Shown: positions 1-5,978 of the stretch, in pieces
Layout: each line of letters begins with the position of its first letter
How positions within the stretch are numbered: the first letter of the stretch is position 1
Assembly (NCBI GenBank): GCA_946055125.1
Contig: CAMGFF010000128.1
Location: forward strand, 1-6,611
From: an uncultured Prevotellaceae bacterium
GTDB lineage: Bacteria > Bacteroidota > Bacteroidia > Bacteroidales > Muribaculaceae
DNA length: 6,611 bases
Reading direction: 5' to 3'
Translations under genes and position numbers: made by a program
The notes under the pieces: model-generated
The model's database searches: none
Seen by the model: the letters and a program-made list of their open reading frames with translations, nothing else
Told to the model about the DNA's origin: nothing

Positions 1-19
1 CCGGTGCAGCCACCATACC

Positions 20-56
20 CAGCAGCGCCCCGGTGATTCACACCGAGGCGCTGCTG
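20..56. repeat. Strong hairpin (imperfect palindrome) downstream of hisB
   Basis: An inverted repeat pairs bases 20-29 (CAGCAGCGCC) with 47-56 (GGCGCTGCTG). After one mismatch (30/46), bases 31-35 (CGGTG) pair with 41-45 (CACCG) around the loop ATTCA. That gives 15 of 16 paired positions, mostly GC. It lies about 80 bases past the hisB stop. Neither strand has a T-run directly after the stem: the plus strand continues into CCATAT plus a C-run, and the minus strand into GGTATGGTGG. It is therefore not a canonical intrinsic terminator. It could be a 3'-end processing or stability hairpin, a terminator that works without a U-tract, or part of a repeat family. The structure is plain; its function is unknown. 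Confidence 0.7.
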
Positions 57-60
57 CCAT

Positions 61-134
61 ATCCCCCCCCAAAAAAACCTCCCAACTAACCCCTAAAAAA
101 CTCCTAACTACACCCTCCTAACTCCTAACTAAAT
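61..134. repeat. Low-complexity spacer with CTCCTAACT words and a C8A7 run
   Basis: The stretch after the hisB stop is built on the plus strand from variants of one word: CTCCCAACTAAC, CTCCTAACTAC and two adjoining CTCCTAACT copies. On the minus strand these read as AGTTAGGAG. Eight C (63-70) are followed directly by seven A (71-77). The transcribed minus strand is nearly free of C here, so it cannot form a terminator stem, although it contains T-runs. I see no gene in it. Confidence 0.6.
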
Positions 135-1271
135 CTAAAGCATCCCTTTCGTGCTCGGCAGCCGGTAGGAGAACACATCGCGGCGCAGGGCGGCACGCAA
201 GGCGCGAGCCAGGGCCTTGAAGATACCCTCAATCTTGTGGTGCTCATTAGTGCCGCGAGCCGAGATGAAGAGATTCATGCGGGCCGCGTCGCTGAGGCTC
301 TTGAAGAAGTGCAGGAACATCTCGGTGGGCATCTCGCCAATTCGCTCGCGACGGAACTCAGCGTCCCACACCAGCCACGGCCGTCCGCCAAAATCGAGAG
401 CCACCGTGCACTGGCAGTCGTCCATGGGCAGCACGAAGCCATAACGCTCAATTCCGCGCTTGTCGCCCAGGGCAATCCTAATCGCGTCGCCCAGGGCAAT
501 GGCAGTGTCCTCGATGGTGTGGTGCTCATCCACATCGAGGTCGCCCTTCACGGCAATATTGAGGTCGATGCCCGAATGGCGGCCAATCTGATGGAGCATA
601 TGGTCGAAGAAACCCAGCCCGGTGGAGATGTTGCAATGGCCGGAGCCGTCGAGGTCGAGGTCGATGGTGATTTGCGTCTCGCTCGTGTTGCGGTCGACGT
701 GGGCAGTGCGCGAGCCGCCGCGCAGGAAGTCGGAGATGCGGAACCAGTCGTCGGTAACAAGCGCCACACAGTCGGTCAGTCCCGCCTCGGCCACCGCCTT
801 CGCCCCCTCAGTGGGGTTGGCGAAGAAAATAGCCTTAGCGCCCAGGTTGCGGGCCAGCAGCACATCGGTGAGGCGGTCGCCAATCACGAAAGAGCCGGCG
901 AGGTCGTAGTCGCCACCGGTGTATTTGCCCAGCAGAGCCGTCCCCGGCTTGCGCGTGGGAGCGTGCTCATGCTCAAAGGTTACGTCGATGATGATGTCGT
1001 CGAATACCACCCCCTCGCCGCGCAGCGTGTCGAGCAGCAGGCGGTGTGGAGGCTCAAAATCCTCGGTGGGGAAAGAGGGTGTGCCGAGGCCGTCCTGATT
1101 AGTCACCATCACCAGCTCAAAGTCGAGCGTGCCGGCAATGAACGCCATGTTGCGAATCACGCCGGGGATAAACCGGAACTTCTCGAGCGAGTCGAGCTGG
1201 TAGTCGACGGGCGGCTCCACCACCAGGGTGCCGTCGCGGTCGATAAAAAGGGCGCGTTTATTCTTTTCCAT
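135..1271 (-). CDS. hisB: Bifunctional histidinol-phosphatase / imidazoleglycerol-phosphate dehydratase
   Basis: A cytosolic two-domain enzyme catalysing the dehydration of imidazoleglycerol phosphate (step 6) and the dephosphorylation of histidinol phosphate (step 8) in histidine biosynthesis. The N-terminal half is a HAD phosphatase: DRDGT at residues 11-15 (nucleophile D11, acid/base D13), TNQDG at 57-61, RKPG at 107-110 and GDRLTD at 131-136. The C-terminal half is the dehydratase, with metal-binding histidine motifs FDHMLHQIGRHSG (222-234), DEHHTIED (248-255) and GTNEHHKIE (340-348). It ends in the conserved SxKGxL tail. At 378 residues it is normal for the fused form. Unlike E. coli HisB, the phosphatase loop before RKP (about residues 96-106) lacks the cysteines and histidine that bind structural zinc. 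The ATG overlaps the hisC end by 14 bases (AAAGATTATGG), so translation is probably coupled. It is the last his gene in the window and stops at TAG. Confidence 0.97.
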   Translation of the reverse strand: MEKNKRALFIDRDGTLVVEPPVDYQLDSLEKFRFIPGVIRNMAFIAGTLDFELVMVTNQDGLGTPSFPTEDFEPPHRLLLDTLRGEGVVFDDIIIDVTFEHEHAPTRKPGTALLGKYTGGDYDLAGSFVIGDRLTDVLLARNLGAKAIFFANPTEGAKAVAEAGLTDCVALVTDDWFRISDFLRGGSRTAHVDRNTSETQITIDLDLDGSGHCNISTGLGFFDHMLHQIGRHSGIDLNIAVKGDLDVDEHHTIEDTAIALGDAIRIALGDKRGIERYGFVLPMDDCQCTVALDFGGRPWLVWDAEFRRERIGEMPTEMFLHFFKSLSDAARMNLFISARGTNEHHKIEGIFKALARALRAALRRDVFSYRLPSTKGML

Positions 1272-2298
1272 AATCTTTCAGAGCGTTGATTAGCGATTCA
1301 TTCTCCTCGGCTGTGCCCACGGTGATTCGCAGGCAGCCCAGGCACTTCTCCACACGGTTGCGGTTGCGCACAATGATGCCGCGGCTACGCAGGAAGTCGT
1401 AGATAGCGTCGGCGTCGGTGACGCGCACCAGCACGAAATTGGCGTCGCTTGGGAAAATCTTCACCACGCATTGCAGCGTGGCAAGAGCCTCGGTGAGCGA
1501 CTTGCGGCCCGCCAGCAGCATGTCCACCCACTCTTGCACCTCGCCGTGGCGCTTCAGCCGGAGGGCGGCATATTGCTGAGTGAGGAGGTTGATGTTGTAG
1601 GGATATTTCACCTTGTTGAATATGTCGATAATCTCCTGCGAGGCAAAGGCAATGCCCAGTCGCACCGCCGCGCTGCCCCAGGCCTTCGAGAGCGTCTGCA
1701 TCACAATGAGGTTGGGCAGAGAGCCGAGGCGCGAGAGCATGGAGCCGAGCGAGGAGAAGTCGATATAGGCCTCATCGACCACCACAATGCCCTCGAAGCG
1801 ACGGCACAGAGCCGTGATTTCGTCGAGGTCGAAGGCATTGCCGGTGGGATTGTTTGGCGAGCAGATCCACATCACCTTCGTGTGGCCGTCGGCAGCGGCG
1901 AGCATGGCCTCGGTGTCGAGTCCGAAACCCTCGGTGAGCGGCACGCGGCGGTAGGCCACGTCGTTGATGTCGGCACACACCTCATACATTCCGTAGCTCG
2001 GCGCCATGGCCACCACATTGTCAACGCCCGGGCGGCAGAAGGTGCGATACACCACATCGATGCACTCATCCGAGCCCACGCCGAGGAAAATCTGCCTGGC
2101 AGGCACGCCGCGCAGCCCGGCGATGAGGCTTTTCACCTCGTGCTGCAAGGGGTCGGGGTAGCGGTTGTAGGGTGAGTTGAGCGGATTCTCGTTGGCATCG
2201 AGAAACACCGATGCCGTGCCTGTAAACTCGCTGCGGGCCGAGCTGTAGGGCACAAGATTCCATATATTGGGGCGAACAAGAGCTTTAAGATTCATCAT
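1258..2298 (-). CDS. hisC: Histidinol-phosphate aminotransferase
   Basis: A PLP-dependent fold-type I aminotransferase that moves the amino group of glutamate onto imidazole-acetol phosphate to give L-histidinol phosphate; cytosolic. Recognisable motifs are NENP near residues 36-39, GVGSDE at 73-78, SPNNPTGN at 147-154, DEAYIDF at 175-181 and the PLP-lysine motif TLSKAWG with K205. These are followed by R213 in AAVRLG and a C-terminal RITVGT segment. The length of 346 residues is normal for the family. The frame opens with two ATG codons in a row (2298 and 2295), so the true start is one of these. The first overlaps the end of hisD by 14 bases and the second by 11. The 3' end overlaps hisB by 14 bases. 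These overlaps on both sides mark it as an inner gene of the hisGDCB operon. Confidence 0.97.
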   Translation of the reverse strand: MMNLKALVRPNIWNLVPYSSARSEFTGTASVFLDANENPLNSPYNRYPDPLQHEVKSLIAGLRGVPARQIFLGVGSDECIDVVYRTFCRPGVDNVVAMAPSYGMYEVCADINDVAYRRVPLTEGFGLDTEAMLAAADGHTKVMWICSPNNPTGNAFDLDEITALCRRFEGIVVVDEAYIDFSSLGSMLSRLGSLPNLIVMQTLSKAWGSAAVRLGIAFASQEIIDIFNKVKYPYNINLLTQQYAALRLKRHGEVQEWVDMLLAGRKSLTEALATLQCVVKIFPSDANFVLVRVTDADAIYDFLRSRGIIVRNRNRVEKCLGCLRITVGTAEENESLINALKDYGKE

Positions 2299-3607
2299 GT
2301 GCGTGAGTTATTTGTTTTTTTAGTGATTCAAGTCGCACCGTCACGGCAAGGCGGTGAGCCATGAGGTCCTCGTTCTCGGCAAGAACCTCAATGGCGGGGC
2401 CAATTGAGGCCAGGCCCTGGGGCGTGAGGTGCTGGAAAGTGATTTTGCGCGTGAAACTGTCGATGTTCACGCCGCTGTAGGCCTTGGCAAAGCCGCTGGT
2501 GGGCAGGGTGTGGTTGGTGCCCGAGGCATAGTCGCCGGCGCTTTCGGGCGAATAGCCGCCAATGAACACGCTCCCGGCATTCTCCACACGCGCCGCGATG
2601 GCCTCGGCGTCGGTGCGGTTGATGATGAGGTGCTCGGGGGCATACTCGTTGGCAAACGCCATCACCTCGTCGTCGTCGCGCAGCAATATCACACGGCTGT
2701 GGGCGAGCGAGCGTCGCATCATCTCCCGGCGAGGCAGCGCGGCAAGCAGCTCCTCAATCACCGCCGGCAGCGCGGCGGCAAGGGCGGCATCGGTGGTGAG
2801 AAGAATCGACTGGCTGTCGGGGCCATGCTCGGCCTGCGAGAGGAAGTCGCTCGCCACGAAGCGGGCGTCGGCGGCACCGTCGGCAATAATCATCACCTCC
2901 GAGGGACCCGCCGGCATGTCGATAGCCGCCGCGCCGAGGCTCACCTGCTGCTTCGCCTCCATCACGAAGCGGTTGCCCGGCCCGAAAATTTTGCTCACGC
3001 GCGGCACGCTCTCGGTGCCGTAGGCCATAGCCGCCACGGCCTGGGCTCCACCCACCTTGTAGATTTCTGTTACGCCCGAAATGCTTGCCGCATAGAGTAT
3101 TGCCGGGTGCACCCGCCCATTCTTGCCCGGAGGAGTGCACAGCACAATCTTGCGGCAGCCGGCGAGGCGTGCCGGGATAGCCAGCATGAGCACGGTGGAA
3201 AACAGCGGCGAGTTGCCGCCGGGAATGTAGAGCCCCACGCGCGTGATAGGCACCGCCTTCTGGCGACAAGTCACGCCCGGCACCGTTTCCACGGTGATTT
3301 CCTCCATGCGCTGTGCCTTGTGGAACTTCGATATATTCTTTGCAGCCACGGCAATGGCATTCTTCAGCTCGTGAGGCACAGCATCGACCGCCTCGGCAAT
3401 CTCACCGGCTGTCACCTTGATTTGCGAGAGCTGCACGCCGTCGAAGCGGGCGGCCATGTCGCGCAGGGCATCATCGCCACGCCGGCGCACATCGTCGATG
3501 ATAGCCGCCACGGTGTCGCGCAGCTCGCGAGTCTCGGCCACGGCGCGGGTCATCAGCGCCGGCCACTCCTCGCGCCCAGGATATTCATATAAGCTAATAT
3601 TTTCCAT
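2285..3607 (-). CDS. hisD: Histidinol dehydrogenase
   Basis: A zinc-dependent NAD enzyme that oxidises L-histidinol through histidinal to L-histidine, the last two steps of the pathway; cytosolic and usually a homodimer. Starting at the ATG at 3607 it has 440 residues, a normal length. The residues known from E. coli HisD are present at nearly the same numbers: zinc ligands Q258 and H261 (SQAEH), D359 (AGDYASG) and H418 (MAHRLAV), and catalytic E325-H326 in YAPEH. GLYIPGG (125-131) and FGPGNRFV (208-215) are typical of the family. The open frame extends two codons further to a TTG at 3613. I prefer the ATG because MENISLYEYP looks like a natural N-terminus and A/T-rich sequence precedes it. 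It is 58 bases downstream of hisG and overlaps hisC at its 3' end. Confidence 0.97.
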   Translation of the reverse strand: MENISLYEYPGREEWPALMTRAVAETRELRDTVAAIIDDVRRRGDDALRDMAARFDGVQLSQIKVTAGEIAEAVDAVPHELKNAIAVAAKNISKFHKAQRMEEITVETVPGVTCRQKAVPITRVGLYIPGGNSPLFSTVLMLAIPARLAGCRKIVLCTPPGKNGRVHPAILYAASISGVTEIYKVGGAQAVAAMAYGTESVPRVSKIFGPGNRFVMEAKQQVSLGAAAIDMPAGPSEVMIIADGAADARFVASDFLSQAEHGPDSQSILLTTDAALAAALPAVIEELLAALPRREMMRRSLAHSRVILLRDDDEVMAFANEYAPEHLIINRTDAEAIAARVENAGSVFIGGYSPESAGDYASGTNHTLPTSGFAKAYSGVNIDSFTRKITFQHLTPQGLASIGPAIEVLAENEDLMAHRLAVTVRLESLKKQITHAHDES

Positions 3608-3665
3608 TATCAAAAATAACTGTTATAGTTAAGCCAAATTATCACCCCCATAACCCATAACCCCT
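3608..3665. other. hisG-hisD intergenic spacer with TAACCCA words
   Basis: This 58-base gap is the only real gap inside the operon. Just after the hisG stop it contains a short tandem word, CATAACCCATAACCCC on the plus strand (GGGTTATGGGTTATG on the coding strand). Closer to hisD is a small imperfect palindrome (TAACT at 3617-3621, AGTTA at 3627-3631), followed by A/T-rich sequence ahead of the hisD ATG. There is no GC-rich stem with a T-run and no convincing TTTG / TAnnTTTG promoter, so I read hisG and hisD as co-transcribed. Confidence 0.5.
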
Positions 3666-4517
3666 CTAAAGCACCATCTTCTCAATGTCGAGCACCAGGA
3701 TTCCCTCGGCTCCCGCGCCCTTCAGTGCGTTGATAATCTCCCAGAAGTGCTTCTCGGGCAGCACCGTGTGCACCGACGACCATTCCTCGTCGGCCAGCGG
3801 CAGAATGGTGGGGCTCTTAATTCCCGGCAGCACTGCCAGCACATCGGCGAGCTTCGCCTTAGGCACATTCATGAGGATATATTTCTTGCCCTCGGCGGCT
3901 TTCACCGCCTCGATGCGGAATAGCAGCTCCTGGAGAATCTCCTGCTTCTCGTCGGAGAGCTTTCGGCTGCCAATTAGCACAGCCTCCGATTGCAGCACCG
4001 TGGCCACCTCAACAAGGTTGTTGCTCACCAGCGTACTGCCCGACGACACGATGTCGAAAATTGCGTCGGCAAGGCCAATGCCCGGGGCAATCTCCACCGA
4101 GCCCGAAATCACATGTACATCGGCCGTGATGCCATTCTCGCGCATGAAGTCGATGAGGATTTTTGGGTAGCTTGTGGCAATCTTCTTCCCATTAAACCAC
4201 TGCAGGCCATCATATTTCACCTCCTTGGGAATGGCCAGCGACAGGTGGCACTTGCTGAAGCCAAGGTGGCGCAGCACCTCCACGCGCTGTTGCTTCTCGA
4301 GCACCTCATTAAGGCCCACGATGCCAATGTCGGCAGTGCCGGTGGCCACAGAGTCGGGAATGTCGTCATCGCGCAAGAAAAGAAGTTCCACGGGGAAGTT
4401 GCGCGAGGGCACCAGCAGGGTGCGCTTCACCGCTGTGAGTTTGATGCCGGCCTCCTGGAGCAGCTCCATAGTCTCATCATAGAGGCGGCCTTTCGATTGT
4501 ACTGCAATTCTAAGCAT
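3666..4517 (-). CDS. hisG: ATP phosphoribosyltransferase (long, self-regulated form)
   Basis: Catalyses the first committed step of histidine biosynthesis, joining ATP and PRPP into phosphoribosyl-ATP; cytosolic, hexameric in characterised members. QSKGRL at residues 7-12 and GTADIGIVGLNE at 60-71 mark the catalytic core. The PRPP-binding loop is DAIFDIVSSGSTLV at 151-164. From about residue 207 (AEGKKYILMNVP) to the end is the ACT-like C-terminal domain, with SPTILPL at 235-241. At 283 residues it is the long form, which binds histidine for feedback inhibition and does not need HisZ. The ATG at 4517 is preceded on the coding strand by an A-rich stretch (CAAAAAAACTTATATATATT), normal for Bacteroidota. 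It is the first structural gene after the attenuator at 4639-4805, so both enzyme activity and transcription would sense histidine. Confidence 0.97.
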   Translation of the reverse strand: MLRIAVQSKGRLYDETMELLQEAGIKLTAVKRTLLVPSRNFPVELLFLRDDDIPDSVATGTADIGIVGLNEVLEKQQRVEVLRHLGFSKCHLSLAIPKEVKYDGLQWFNGKKIATSYPKILIDFMRENGITADVHVISGSVEIAPGIGLADAIFDIVSSGSTLVSNNLVEVATVLQSEAVLIGSRKLSDEKQEILQELLFRIEAVKAAEGKKYILMNVPKAKLADVLAVLPGIKSPTILPLADEEWSSVHTVLPEKHFWEIINALKGAGAEGILVLDIEKMVL

Positions 4518-4554
4518 AATATATATAAGTTTTTTTGTTATGATCTGTATTTTG

Positions 4555-4637
4555 GGCTATGAGCCTTGAACTATGAGCTTTTTTGGGGGTGGGCTGCAAA
4601 AAGCCGGTAATTGGCTCACGGCTCACAGCTCATAGCC
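4555..4637. repeat. Degenerate direct and inverted CTATGAGC words between attenuator and hisG
   Basis: On the plus strand GGCTATGAGCC (4555-4565) and CTATGAGCT (4571-4579) face an inverted cluster at 4613-4637. That cluster is made of three related 8-base words: GGCTCACG, GCTCACAG and CTCATAGC. AGCTCATAGCC (4627-4637) is complementary to much of the first two words, so the hisG 5' leader could fold into a long-range stem once the attenuator is read through. Within the loop, on the coding strand, AGCC and GGCT flank AATTACC ahead of five T (about 4615 to 4599), a weak terminator-like hairpin. There is no coding potential I would defend. Confidence 0.6.
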
Positions 4638-4638
4638 G

Positions 4639-4680
4639 AAAAAATGCCGGCTTAGGCGCTGTGGAGCGGAAAGCCGGCAT
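4639..4680 (-). terminator. Intrinsic terminator of the his attenuator
   Basis: On the minus strand ATGCCGGCTT (4680-4671) pairs perfectly with AAGCCGGCAT (4653-4644). The 17-base middle part contains a second short stem, CGCT/AGCG around CCAC. Six T follow directly (4644-4639). A 10-bp GC-rich stem with a U-tract, located after a leader peptide and before hisG, is a textbook attenuator terminator. It should stop transcripts before hisG when histidyl-tRNA is plentiful. Confidence 0.9.
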
Positions 4681-4724
4681 CTATGTGTTGTCACAAAAAT
4701 ATGTGTATCATTGCACCTCACGCA

Positions 4725-4805
4725 TCAGTGCACACATCGATGATTGTAGCTCGCCGCCAGGCTGCCGCAATGATGGTGATGATGATGTAGAGCAATAATT
4801 GTCAT
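4725..4805 (-). CDS. hisL: his operon leader peptide (six consecutive histidines)
   Basis: A 26-codon reading frame from ATG at 4805 to TGA at 4727-4725. It begins M-T-I-I-A-L, runs into six histidine codons in a row (residues 7-12, bases 4787-4770; five CAT and one CAC), then C-G-S, and carries two more histidines at residues 22 and 26, the last just before the stop. The frame stays open upstream, but that extension would run through the promoter, so 4805 is the sensible start. It is preceded by an A-run (AACCAAAAAAA), the usual initiation context in Bacteroidota. The peptide itself probably has no cellular function; its translation rate measures charged histidyl-tRNA. The symbol follows enterobacterial usage for the same kind of element and does not imply common descent. 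Confidence 0.9.
   Translation of the reverse strand: MTIIALHHHHHHCGSLAASYNHRCVH
4755..4763 (-). promoter_or_regulatory. Candidate antiterminator segment
   Basis: On the coding strand AGCCTGGCG (4763-4755) begins seven bases after the last histidine codon of the run. AGCC and GGC in it can pair with GGCT and GCC in the 5' arm of the terminator (about 4679-4672) with one bulged T; the final G could add a G-U pair. A ribosome stalled in the histidine run would leave it largely free, while one that completes the peptide would cover it. That is the expected behaviour of an antiterminator. The match is short and found by eye, so other pairings are possible. Confidence 0.4.
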
Positions 4806-4825
4806 TTTTTTTGGTTTTAACGCCG

Positions 4826-4857
4826 CAAATGTAACGCTTTTTTGTGAAATTGCCAAA
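4826..4857 (-). promoter_or_regulatory. Bacteroidota-type promoter for the his operon
   Basis: Read on the minus strand, TTTG (4857-4854) is followed after 20 bases by TACATTTG (4833-4826). This matches exactly the -33 TTTG and -7 TAnnTTTG consensus of the Bacteroidota primary sigma factor, at typical spacing. Transcription would start near 4820, about 15 bases before the leader peptide ATG. Its position directly ahead of the histidine leader supports the call. Confidence 0.85.
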
Positions 4858-4971
4858 AAATGTAACAAAAAAGCACCAGTTTGAGTATTTATTCTCCCTT
4901 TTATTCTCCATTTCAGTTTTTTTGGAAAAACTATCACCTAAACACAGGCTTTCGTCAGGCATTACCCCCAT
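4858..4971. other. Spacer between the toxin gene and the his promoter
   Basis: An AT-rich gap of about 110 bases after the toxin stop. It contains the small AT-only palindrome AGTTTTT / AAAAACT (4915-4932) but no GC-rich stem with a T-run, so I cannot point to a terminator for the toxin-antitoxin operon. A reading frame on the minus strand crosses it, but that frame runs through the his promoter and the leader in another phase, and I do not consider it a gene. Confidence 0.5.
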
Positions 4972-5970
4972 TCATAACCTGAAACGTTCATTCAACAACT
5001 TGATTCTGTGCATGAGCTGCTCAAATGGCAATTTTTCCCCATAAACAAAATGTAGAAGTAATTCCTCGTAGTCCGACTTCCAAGCCTTCATACAATGCTT
5101 TGGAGGTAGAAAAGATATGTGTTCTCGATAATCCTTGTCATAGTCGGCATAACCCACATGATAGAATTTCCTGCGATGCTCCACTATTTTGCGATAGAGC
5201 TCATCATCTTCAAGAGCCATACGTCCATGTTCAGTGTCCATAAGGCGTTCCAAATCATAGAGATGACGACTCATGCGCAAGCTCCTCGGTTCTTCCTTTT
5301 GGAACTCTTCGCACAGCAGAAATGCTTTTTCAAGGAATGTCCTCGATGGTAAAACTGTTGGAATTTGTACTTGGGCATTTGCGTCATCCTCTGGGAATAA
5401 AGCACTAATCATAGTGCCCAATGTCATTATCTCAAAAGGCTCGTCCATCGACAGACAACTAATTTCAACCTTTACCCTTGGAGGCACATACTCCGACCCG
5501 GAACTTGCAACAGCTCGATAGTTCACAAAAATCACAGTAGGGTCTGAGTCGCTTGAAATTACTTTTCCAGTGCTATCGCTTACTTCTGGTATAACCTCAT
5601 AATCAGTCAGCCCTAATTTTGCCAACTGTGTATTGAGTGCCAAAGATGCTTCTTCAACTATGTATTTACGGCATTTCTTTCTTAACACTTTCAATTGATT
5701 GTTGTTTTCAATTGTTTCAGTGAAGAAACGATAATTCAGTGCCAGGTCAATGTCTTCGGAGAAGCGATCTATAAGCCCCCAACCTTTGCTCAACGATGTA
5801 CCTCCCTTAAACTCCATCCACTTTGAGCACTCCAAATTGAAAAGAGCTTTCAATACCATTGTAACCCACCAGTCCTTTTCTACAGCATACTCGGGGAGTC
5901 CATATTTCTCCGATACTCTCTGAAGCATTACTTTTCGCTCGACATCAGTATGGTTAATCCAGCGTATCAT
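4972..5970 (-). CDS. abiEii: AbiEii/AbiGii-family nucleotidyltransferase toxin
   Basis: The toxin of a type IV (AbiE-like) toxin-antitoxin pair. The family is a nucleotidyltransferase fold; AbiEii stops growth reversibly and binds GTP, and mycobacterial relatives (MenT) add nucleotides to tRNA 3' ends. Visible motifs are EKDWWVTMVLKALF (31-44), the catalytic signature GGTSLSKG (56-63) followed by SEDIDL (71-76) with metal-binding D73 and D75, a third acidic position in RVKVEIS (165-171), RTFLEKA (210-216) and SRHLYDL (234-240). At 332 residues with all motifs intact it should be active. It starts at an ATG 8 bases after the antitoxin stop, so the two are co-expressed antitoxin first. The gene is clearly more AT-rich than the his genes, consistent with horizontal transfer. 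Its tRNA or other target cannot be read from the sequence. Confidence 0.88.
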   Translation of the reverse strand: MIRWINHTDVERKVMLQRVSEKYGLPEYAVEKDWWVTMVLKALFNLECSKWMEFKGGTSLSKGWGLIDRFSEDIDLALNYRFFTETIENNNQLKVLRKKCRKYIVEEASLALNTQLAKLGLTDYEVIPEVSDSTGKVISSDSDPTVIFVNYRAVASSGSEYVPPRVKVEISCLSMDEPFEIMTLGTMISALFPEDDANAQVQIPTVLPSRTFLEKAFLLCEEFQKEEPRSLRMSRHLYDLERLMDTEHGRMALEDDELYRKIVEHRRKFYHVGYADYDKDYREHISFLPPKHCMKAWKSDYEELLLHFVYGEKLPFEQLMHRIKLLNERFRL

Positions 5971-5978
5971 GTTGCCAG

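Larger units (their letters stand above)
4639..4820 (-). promoter_or_regulatory. Histidine operon leader / transcription attenuator
   Basis: This is the whole control unit: predicted transcription start near 4820, a short untranslated stretch, the leader peptide (4805-4725), a 44-base linker, and the terminator. In classical his attenuation a ribosome that stalls on histidine codons leaves upstream RNA free to pair with the terminator's 5' arm, so hisGDCB is transcribed; a fast ribosome lets the terminator form. All required parts are visible in the right order and spacing. A further stem can form between TGCAC (4732-4728), at the peptide's end, and GTGCA (4716-4712). The mechanism is inferred from family knowledge; the parts are read from the sequence. 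Confidence 0.88.

Noticed and set aside
1..89. Plus-strand open frames at the left edge (one ending at 36, another at 87-89) that could be the end of a neighbouring gene
   Set aside because: Under 90 bases, no recognisable motif, and it overlaps a near-perfect hairpin and a homopolymer; the left part of any such gene is outside the window.
237..1289. Long plus-strand open frame opposite hisB, with similar ones opposite hisC and hisD
   Set aside because: These are antisense shadows of GC-rich coding DNA; the minus-strand proteins carry complete enzyme motifs and the plus-strand ones carry none.
3617..3631. Small palindrome TAACT/AGTTA before hisD as an operator or terminator
   Set aside because: Arms are only 5 bp and AT-rich, with no T-run; this easily arises by chance in AT-rich spacer.
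4770..4787. The run of six histidine codons as an engineered His-tag or vector remnant
   Set aside because: It lies in a short leader frame between a native-type promoter and a terminator upstream of hisG, which explains it fully; no vector sequence is nearby.
4915..4932. AGTTTTT/AAAAACT palindrome after the toxin gene as a terminator
   Set aside because: The stem is almost purely A-T, with no GC core and no downstream U-tract.
4806..4937. Upstream extension of the histidine leader peptide to a 70-residue protein
   Set aside because: The extension lies upstream of and across the promoter elements at 4826-4857, so it would not be on the leader transcript.
4708..4971. 87-codon minus-strand frame starting right after the toxin gene
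   Set aside because: It runs through the his promoter and, in another phase, through the His leader frame; no family resemblance and unlikely to be translated.
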